This document shows, piece by piece, positions 55,858-64,000 of a DNA stretch of 64,000 bases. Made by a program: the position numbers and the translations under genes. The notes under the pieces were generated by a model that did no database searches, was not told where the DNA came from, and was given only the letters and a program-made list of their open reading frames with translations. Every line of letters begins with the position of its first letter. Within the stretch, counting starts at the first letter, position 1. Location: assembly GCA_903813345.2 (NCBI GenBank), contig CAIIXF020000001.1, positions 53,401,885-53,465,884 of the forward strand, written 5' to 3'. This DNA comes from Owenia fusiformis (taxonomy: Eukaryota; Annelida; Polychaeta; Sabellida; Oweniidae).

Positions 55858-57815
55858 CCTATTATGTACAGCCTTGGTCCCTCGGGATATACACATATTC
55901 CCTTGGGATAAACCCTGTATCCAAAACCTCCCAGTACATAACCCTTATATATTCTCTGCTTCAAGGGATTTTTGTTGAGTGATAAATAATCATCATCAAT
56001 TTCTTATGTATGAGAAGTATAAAATCAGATATGTAATGGTTTATATAAGTTATATGTATTATAACCCTAATATATGCTTTTTAGTTTTGAATGACGTAAA
56101 TTAACATGTTTGCATTAGCAAAGAATTTATGTTAGTTAACAGAGCAATTTCCAATTCATATTTCTAAAAAACAAAGTGTAATGAAATGTATGTAGAGTGT
56201 ATATGAAGCTCAAAAAGAATCTGTTGATTAAGACAGCTCATATTTACTTTTCATAAATGCAACTAATGAAAGATAAGAGCCATATGGAATATATACACAA
56301 ACAAATGAATTAATTTTCAATGTGTTCAATTATTTATACATTTATTTCTTCCCCAGGTAAACTGAAAAAATTCATATCCACTGGTATTACTAATGTAGAA
56401 ATAATGCTATGAACTCAAGTGCTAGCCTTGCTCAAGTCGGTATTTTTTTTTACTTATCTGATCTTGAATTATTAATAGAAATCAAGATAAGTAAAAGAGA
56501 CTGACTTGGGCAAGGCTACTCAAGTGCATAAACATTATATACATTAAGTTATGGGCAGATATATTTATTAAGTGCATAAGATATTTTATGTACATGTACA
56601 TGTATTCATTTATAACTGTAAGAAATGAACTGTCTTTGCTGTTGTGTAACCTCAATTGATCCACAGTGTATTGCCTGATCAGATGATAAGCCTTATATTG
56701 TATTAATGAAGCTTGTATTTTGTGAATCAGGGAGGATTGAGGATTTCATATGTTGATGAATGAGTAAATTTGGGATTTTAAATGAGTAGTAATTGTATTG
56801 ATATTGACTGGTGGTACAATGGGATCGCACACGCGTGTCTATATTCATTGTAAACCAAAGATCAAGAATGCTCTTGTGACTGAACATTGGATCTTATTGG
56901 TATCTAAAAATAAATTATATTGAGTAAGCTTTATGAGGTGATAAGTGATATACAACTTATACATATTGTTTTTTATATTGTATGAATCTAAATAAACACA
57001 GCTACCCAATATTACAATGTATGTTTTTCTATCACAAAACCCAAGCCAAACTGTCTCATGTTATATATCATGAAACACCATAAATATACCAGTACATATT
57101 TACATGCATATATACTACATATACTATTCTAGTATATCATATTGCTAGAAAATGAAAATAATTGTATAATACTATCACATTGTCATCACTTGTATTGATA
57201 TCATGATACAAAGTAATTTATAAGCCTTTTAAGTCTAGGTGCCTTTGGTGCCTGGCACTAAAATAGATACATGAAATCTTATTAAAAAATTAGTTGATTA
57301 ATCCGTGTGTTGTTAGATATTTTGATGTTTTTTTAAGAATGGTTTGATTGTTTAGATGGAATGTTTAAGTGTCTATATATGATATATGTAAACCTTTTTA
57401 TTAAAGTAATGAATACTGATGTGTTTGTTTCGAATTTGATTTGGAAATATAAAATGTTCATGTACATTATACTTCTAGTATTGTTTTGTTCTTTCAATGC
57501 ATAATGATAGAAAAGATGATTTACAAACTACTGTATTTTGCATCCATTTAAGCTTGGTGTATTTAATTAACAGATCCAAAGGAGTGAAGAGTCCTCAAAA
57601 AGGGCTAAATGTTTGTTCTTTCTTGAACAACTGCCCTGATACAAAATTTAATACCTGTTTTTCTTACTCAGTATCTCGGGTCAGTGTCAAGATACAAATT
57701 ATACAGCCAATAATAAAGTATTCAGTAATTTGAGAATGGTCGTTCTTTGAAATATTTTACTCAAAGAGATGTCACTGCCTAAACTCAATAATACTTCTTT
57801 AATCTGTATACTATA

Positions 57816-57870
57816 CAGGCCTGTAGCCATGGGGGATTGCCCCCCCCCCCCCCCGGCTAAAAATTCTTTC
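57816..57870. mobile_element. Truncated end of a G/C-run element
   Basis: CAGGCCTGTAGCCATGGGGG followed by a 17-base C run matches the left end of the element at 43187. No right end was found. 57871-58816 has no recognised feature. Confidence 0.5.
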
Positions 57871-58867
57871 AAAATTATGCAGTTTTTCACCATTTTGAGC
57901 ACTTCTCAAGTGATTTTAGCCATATTTGGGTCAAAATTGTCAAATTATGAATAAGATAACTTTAGGACACGTAATTTTTTAAAGCATCTCAAAGAGTAAT
58001 GCTCAGCTATAACCATAGGCCAAGGGTAAAGTAATAGTAAGCCGTATATAGAAGAGACTATAAGGTTTTGACTCGATTTAAAGATGGCAGCAAGTAGAAT
58101 TCCGCTTAAAAGTATAAATAAACGCAGATTGACTGGCCTGCCCTCTTTCATTTAAAAATTATTTATTTTGAAGGTTTAATACAAAATTATAGTATCCCCT
58201 GGCCCACTCTTCGGGAACTGATGTCACAATTCAGGACCACAAGACCGTGGCTCATTTCATCGATTGAATAACATTACAATTCATGGCGAAGAATAAGATC
58301 AAACTGAAAACCAATACTTGAGATTGAGTTAGTATTCAATACTACATTGAAGAGATCGAGTGTATATTTGTGATCTGTTTTACTTTTAATAATTAATTTT
58401 TGAACCTGGTCACTCTGCCAAGAAGTTGTGCCAAAACCATAGGTATTCATTTTTTCTTAATTTCTTGAACGGGCGTTTTATGAACCTGCACTATACCCAT
58501 CGCATATCTAAAAAGTAGGCAAAGCAAACCACATTTGAATTTTGTGGTATATGTGTCAATAACAAACGCAACAAGTGTTTTTCAGGTGTCCTCGGAGAAT
58601 GATTTGAAGAAGCAATCGTTCTCCGGCTAGATGATCTTTGATAAAATGCCCACGACAATCCCGAAACCTCACTTACAGTATACTTCACTTAGAAGTTACA
58701 AACACAACGGCAATGAATGGATTTATCATCTTTTAAAGGGCCTCCAAGCGTGAAAGAAGCACCTTAGTAAACATGATAAAAAGTGGTTTATGTTTTCTAT
58801 ATGTTTTTTCTTCTAGATTTTCATATTGTCGAAGTCAAACTGTTGACATTCAGGATATATAAATAAA

Positions 58868-61775
58868 ATGGATATCGGATATTTTACGATTCTTTTGCTC
58901 TCGCTAGTGTGTCTCGGTAAGTAAATGTGTAGTTTAGCCTATTTTCAAAATTCTTCTATTCCAATATCAAGTTACGGTACGTGAATAGTAGAGGGACTGA
59001 GCTTCGCGCGTTATGAGAACTTGGACGCGAACGTGCATGTGAAATTATCGTTCTCTGGGGATAAGTTCTTCGAAGTAAACACTTGCCCAATTGAGTATAA
59101 AGGTGAAAGGAAAATAGGTGCAATTAGGCCCCTGAAAAAAACAGTTGATCGAAAAGGCCGGGCAGTAATCCGACCATCATGTGGGTCATAATATTACACG
59201 TGCACGTTCTATAACAAACGCGTAACTTAACTTTCATAATGTTGAACTGTTAAGATAAGTGGGCAGTGGTTCTGATATCCATGGGTTCCTAAATCAGGAA
59301 TCTGCAGTAAACATTATATAAAAGCATAAAACTGGGTTATACAAAAGTCTCAGTATGGTTAATTATGAGAGATTTTGATAAAGGGTATATCTGAGGGAAA
59401 TACAATATATTAACCCTAGGGACCGTATATCACCCGCTCACTTCAGATATCAATTATATTCCTGCATGTTATTAATAACACTACGAAGTATGGAATAAAC
59501 AACATTATCCCATACTTAGTAGTGTTATATACCCTTTACATTCGTTTGCCTTCACTTCTTAAAAGAGAGCTTCGTAGTTTAACTAGACTCTGCACGCAGG
59601 GTAAATGTTATAGGGAAATAAAATGCGGGAATATAATCGATGAGGTGAGCGGGTGATGTATATATCTCCCGCTGAGGTGAGCGGGAGATATATATATCCC
59701 CCGCTCGTCAGCAATCCCCGATCTTTCGGTGCTTTTTGAATTCCCGGGATATACTTTGGCTCTACTTGATAAATATTAATTTCATACACTGTTAAATGTT
59801 AAAAGCTGTTGAGTTTTAAAATTGAGATAAAATACTAAGTATAGGATAAATCAGTTATTGAATGCTCGATTTTTGATACAGGGTATCCCTCGATAAATAC
59901 AATATATCAACCCTCGGTCCCTACTAAGTCCCTCGGGTAGATATAATGTATTTCCCTCAGATATGCCCTGTATCAAAAACCTCCCATTAAATAACCTCTA
60001 TTTACACTTTTTAAGCAAATGGGGCTACTAAAGTGGAAAAGCCTGTGGTTTACACTGGGCCAGTACAACCTCTGTCGAATGTAAGCTGCTATACGTGTAT
60101 GGTGAGGCTAAAGAACTCAATGGTATATGAAGGGCATCGGGATTGTCTTTATATTGACTCAAACAGAACATCCATTGAGGCTCAGCCTTGCCTCGCTGGC
60201 TTCTGCTCTGTAAGTATAGTATGAACAAAAGCTGACCTCGGATTTTAGAAACACAACATTTGGACATTTATTGATTGATGATTTGAACTCTGATATAAGT
60301 AGGGGAGAGCGGGGTAAGATGGAACGCGGGTTGAGACGAACGATGGATTTTTATTGAATATTTGTTTAAAAGAGGTTACTGAAGTAAGCTTTTTTTGAAA
60401 ATATATCAAGTGATCTTTCTATTCAATCACAATTTCTTGTCGGCTGCAACTAAAACCCATCGTTCCGTCTCACCCTGCGTTTCATCTTACCCCGCTCTCC
60501 CCTAGTAACCAAAACCCCGCAAAATCTTGAAAAATGTCCTGTTGAAGATTCATATTTTTATTACTTGGAACCTTTAGTATCGATATTCCTCTACTGATTC
60601 CTGTGCAAATCGCTCGGAGTTTGTTTTTTGTAGTTGTGGAGGATTTCAGTAAGGGGCGATTTTCAAGAATTATTTAAAAGTACAAGTATTTCTAAAATAA
60701 ATCCATTCACAGTAGGCTATATACAGAATATCACATCATTTTGAGTGATATCATTTTTGTCGCCGAGTTGATATCAAATATCAACACGAGTGAGCGAAGC
60801 GAATGAGTGTTGATATTTGATATCTACGAGGCGATAAAATGATATCACGAGAAATTATATGATATTGGGTTTATCCCATGATTACAATCACCTTGTGATG
60901 TTCTGATCCAATTTCCAGGACATTGGCAGACAATATAAACTAGAAATTAAAATATCAATTGAATATTTGAAACACTTTATTTTAACAATTAAAAGTAAAT
61001 AACACGATATAGTTCGTCATAAATACCATTTTTTAATCGTTAGTTAGCAGCCTTCTAATCAAATTATATACGCAATCGTAATTCAATACACCAATGAAAC
61101 TTAAAGAGAATAAATTAACGGACCTATTTTCTCAAAAGAGAATAAATTATCTGACCTAATTTCCAACAATATTGTGGCGCGAAATGCAAATGTGATATCA
61201 CACGGATATGCGTGAGATAAACGATATCAGTTTGATAAACGATTTTCTGGAAAATATCACACGGATTTCAATAATATCAGAAATATCAATAGCTGTTATT
61301 CATGTTATTGTACAGATAACACATTTATCGTGGGATAAACACAAATATTTTATGAAATATGTTATTAAAGAACCTCACAGTGTCAGAAAAAAATAAATTA
61401 TCGGTTGAGTAATCATCAGATAAGATAATAAACTCTATTTTTAATTTTTTCCCTTTTCTATGATCTTGCTACTGGTGATCGTCACATTTGTTTGCACTCA
61501 AACAGTCTGTATTGACTATATACATGTAATGCAAGTTGCAACATATTAATGATGGCGGATATTCATTTCAGATCATGCGTATCACACAGGGGGATGTTAT
61601 GACCGTGTCCAGACAATGTTTGCCTCATTGTAAGGTCCGTGACAACACAGACCTTGAGGGGGGCTACAAAACAGTTGTTAATTGTTGCACTAAACACCTT
61701 TGTAACTCGGCCACATCCTTCAAGTTTGGATTCCTCACAACAACCTTTATTGTATTCTGTATAAAGTTTTTATAG
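58868..61775 (+). CDS. Ly6/uPAR-domain GPI-anchored surface protein, paralogue B
   Basis: Three coding exons (58868-58916, 60016-60209, 61572-61775) give 148 residues. MDIGYFTILLLSLVCLG is the signal peptide. Exon 2 is 194 nt, exactly as in paralogue A, and both introns keep phases 1 and 0. Ten Cys are in the same order, ending CCTKHLCN. From KPV to FCS only 10 of 57 residues differ from A. Two sequons (NVS, NRT) are visible against one in A. The tail after CNSA is hydrophobic and ends FCIKFL, again GPI-like. An acceptor at 58815-58816 points to a spliced 5' leader. The pair arose by tandem duplication in the same orientation 5.7 kb apart, and coding exons are preserved while introns are not. 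Confidence 0.9.
58917..60015. other. First intron of Ly6 paralogue B, repeat-rich
   Basis: 59530-59603 is a small element with TACCCTTTACATTCG and CACGCAGGGTA ends. TAACACTACGAAGTATGG at 59498 has its inverse at about 59511-59530. 59877-60000 carries inverted and direct copies of CAGGGTATCCCTC / CCCTGTATCAAAAACCTCCC. Confidence 0.55.
60301..60503. mobile_element. 203-bp MITE with AGGGGAGAGCGGGGTAAG ends
   Basis: AGGGGAGAGCGGGGTAAGATG is inverted at the right as CATCTTACCCCGCTCTCCCCT. AGT flanks both sides, a 3-bp duplication. It lies in the second intron of Ly6 paralogue B. Confidence 0.85.
60745..60848. repeat. 104-bp hairpin around GATATCAAATATCAACAC
   Basis: GTGATATCATTTTTGTCGCC through TCAACACGAGTGAGCG is followed by its inverse, with only GAAGC-like loop sequence between. 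60849-61571 is AT-rich with no recognised feature. Confidence 0.75.
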
Positions 61776-62089
61776 AGACAACTGCAAAATTACAGTATAT
61801 AACTATGACTGCGCCTGTGAATCAACTTTGACTTCGTCCGTTCTGTGCTACTTCATATACAGGTTTCTCTCTAGTTTTGACAAACAAGGTGTTGCGTCCG
61901 AAGAGAAAATACAAAATAGGCAACCCACCACACTGCCATCTTTCTATTGGCCCTGGTGTTATGGGAGGAAACAACAAATGTAGAGTAGATCCTATTATTG
62001 GACCCTTCATTTAGACTAGAGATGCAAATCTTGGCAATTTATGACTCGAATATGAAGGGACTATATAGTCTTTTGGCTTCGTTTTTGTT

Positions 62090-62095
62090 AATAAA
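62090..62095 (+). terminator. Possible polyadenylation signal, Ly6 paralogue B
   Basis: AATAAA about 315 nt after the TAG. It is the first clear hexamer downstream; a variant signal nearer the stop is possible. Confidence 0.35.
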
Positions 62096-62166
62096 GTAAC
62101 AGTATTATCGTTATGATTAATGTTCGCTTCAGTCATGTGTTTTGTACTTCCGTAGTCCTTATAGTA

Positions 62167-62530
62167 TGCAGGGCTTCCCAAAAAACGCAACACGATTGTA
62201 AAACCACAAAACCAGTGATGATTACATCAATTTCATTTATTTTACCATGAAGCCACGTGTCTTCTTTTTCAAATGATATGTTATTTATTCATATATGACC
62301 ACAGACCACTGAGGTTTTAGACATTACGACTATTAACAGAGAATCACCAATGAGGTTGCTGCTCTTCGCTAGAACACATATGATTCAAAGAGGTATTTGT
62401 GACATGGAGAGAAGAGCCAATCTCTGTTTAGAGAAATGGTGGCCATGTGATAAATGAAATTGATGTAATCATCACTGGTTTTATGGTTTTACAATATTTT
62501 TGCTTGTTGCGTTTTTTGGGACGCACCGCA
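62167..62530. mobile_element. 364-bp TA-flanked MITE
   Basis: Starts TGCAGGGCTTCCCAAAAAACG and ends GCGTTTTTTGGGACGCACCGCA with TA on both sides. Arms extend about 75 bp through AACCAGTGATGATTACATCA. Confidence 0.82.
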
Positions 62531-62662
62531 TATAACCATGGGATTTGCGAATTTGGCGATTATACTAAATAAAAGCATGAATAACTGCACTTTTCATCCT
62601 ACACTCCCCTCAGTAAATTTGGCTACTGGAAGTCCTAAAGCCTATTCATGTTTGAATCTTTG

Positions 62663-62812
62663 CTTGTATTCGTGAATGCAACTTTCGGCTTTCGGCTACC
62701 AAAATATGGAATAGTGGCAAGTCCTATTGATATTCAAATGAGTTGCCCATAAAATAGTAGGCTTAAGTTAATCCAGTAGCCGACAGCCGAAAGTTGCATT
62801 CGTAAATACAAG
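62663..62812. mobile_element. Palindromic MITE, copy 3
   Basis: CTTGTATTCGTGAATGCAAC and GTTGCATTCGTAAATACAAG end it, with GGCTACC / GGTAGCC-type inverted inner parts as in copies 1 and 2. ACTTTCGGCTTTCGGCTAC replaces the ACGCCTGTCGGCTAC of the others. Confidence 0.82.
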
Positions 62813-62843
62813 CTTTATTTTGTTACTTCAATACAAACATTTG

Positions 62844-62919
62844 TACCCTTTGCATTCGTTCGACTTCACTTCTTAAATAAGAGCTTCGTAGTTCATAACT
62901 AGACTCTACGCGCAGGGTA
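62844..62919. repeat. 76-bp small element with TACCCT/AGGGTA ends
   Basis: TACCCTTTGCATTCG at the left and CGCGCAGGGTA at the right. Same family as 59530-59603 and the partial copy at 40531. 62920-64000 has no gene; ACTCGTACCCAAGACAACT is tandemly repeated near 63600-63650. Confidence 0.65.
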
Positions 62920-64000
62920 AAACATTAGAAAATGATGAACATTTTTTAAGTCCACAAAAATATAAGGCTTAATGCGAGATTCAGAAGGGAACTTCTGGTT
63001 TCCAAACTAATGGAGGGGTGTAAATAATCTTGGAATATTTTTCAGCCGTAATGCTATGTATCCTTCTTCTTGCCTTCTTTTCTGAAATATTCGCACGTTT
63101 TTTTCGATTCTAAAAAGAAATGTCTACATGTTTTTAAGCTTCGATAATCACAGAAAATGAGCTTTATGAACAAGCCTTTTGATTGTGTAAAGCACATGTC
63201 ATTATGATTTATGAAATATGAGAATCTCAGCTATTAACTCTTAAGAATGTTTTTGTACCAAAAGCGAAAAACTGAATCCGTGAATCCATCGCTAAGTTAG
63301 GATGCTAGATGAAGAAACTAATAACATTATTTGGAACTTAGATCGTACGTTAACTACACGTATAAGATTATTGAGAATTAACCTTTCCGAGAATTGGGTT
63401 TAAATTGGGAAAACGAAATATTTTTCGAAACTCTATCACCGGAATGGCCAAATGTACTGTTTACATTAAGAACCCCTATTCTTACGAATGACAATGTATT
63501 CTAGAAATACTATCCAACATGAATCTACTTGTTGAGACTCGATCAACTTGAGTTCTTCTGAGAAATGAGGATTTCAGCAAGCGTACATTGACTTGGTAAC
63601 TGGTCAACTCGTACCCAAGACAACTTGTACTCAAGACAACTCGTACCCAAGTATATATTTTGGGCTTGGAATGTAAATAGATATACAAATTATAATTGTT
63701 ACAATATAATTGTTCAGAATAGTTTAAAGTTTGAAGAAGAATTTTCGGAAGAAATTGATTTAATTTTGTGACATTTTGATTATTGTCAGAAGTCACATTC
63801 ATGAAAGTCACATTCATGAAATTTAGCAAGAAAATATTTTGAATAATATAATATACATAATAATATAATATTAATATCGAATATTATTTTGGTACTAATT
63901 CATACATGATATAATATACTTTGTACGCATGTGCTCAAACATAATCCAATTTATTTACGAAGTGGAAAAGAAATTAAGAGATTAAACTAATCCTTTAAAC

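Noticed and set aside
51047-61775. Three-finger fold read as a secreted toxin
   Set aside because: Both proteins end in a hydrophobic GPI-type signal and carry the Ly6 CC-x4-CN pattern, so membrane-anchored Ly6 proteins are the better call.
62844-62919. tRNA-like short structured sequence
   Set aside because: The end pairing TACCCT/AGGGTA is short, there is no A or B box pattern that I could confirm, and the other copies vary like a small transposon.

Overview
This window looks like nuclear DNA of an animal. Genes are split by GT-AG introns, the domain set is metazoan (EGF-like, sushi/CCP, CBM14 chitin-binding, Ly6/uPAR, trypsin fold), AATAAA signals follow stop codons, and the AT-rich non-coding DNA is full of short inverted-repeat transposons and satellites. 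An aquatic invertebrate fits best. I cannot name the species, and no bacterial operons, rRNA or tRNA genes were seen.

1-40.9 kb holds most of one very large plus-strand gene. I assembled 33 coding exons (148..40816). Their summed length is 7,335 nt, which closes in frame on a TAA, so about 2,444 residues are visible and the 5' end lies outside the window. The product is a modular secreted or surface protein. It starts with six tandem trypsin-fold units that have all lost the catalytic His and Ser, most of them joined by a small cysteine module plus a Thr/Ser/Pro-rich mucin-like linker. A CCP-like module, a Cys-rich module, a sushi domain, six EGF-like domains (one interrupted by a large N-glycosylation-rich insert), two more sushi domains and a C-terminal chitin-binding domain follow. 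Module borders are phase 1 throughout, and units 2-6 repeat the same intron phases (1, 2, 0), so the gene grew by tandem exon-group duplication and shuffling.

41-50.9 kb has no gene I can support. It is a patchwork of non-autonomous DNA transposons, some nested, with G/C-run elements and a 163-bp tandem repeat.

51.0-61.8 kb carries two tandem paralogous plus-strand genes for small GPI-anchored Ly6/uPAR (three-finger fold) proteins of 146 and 148 residues. Each has three coding exons with identical intron phases and an exon 2 of identical length. Transposon copies lie between and inside them. 61.8-64 kb shows only repeats.

In the big gene the five longest introns are largely filled by transposons or satellites: a 2.76-kb terminal-inverted-repeat element, a ~140-bp satellite, a ~238-bp satellite, fold-back elements, and a dead mariner plus a TTAA-flanked element. 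Several insertions keep clean target-site duplications.
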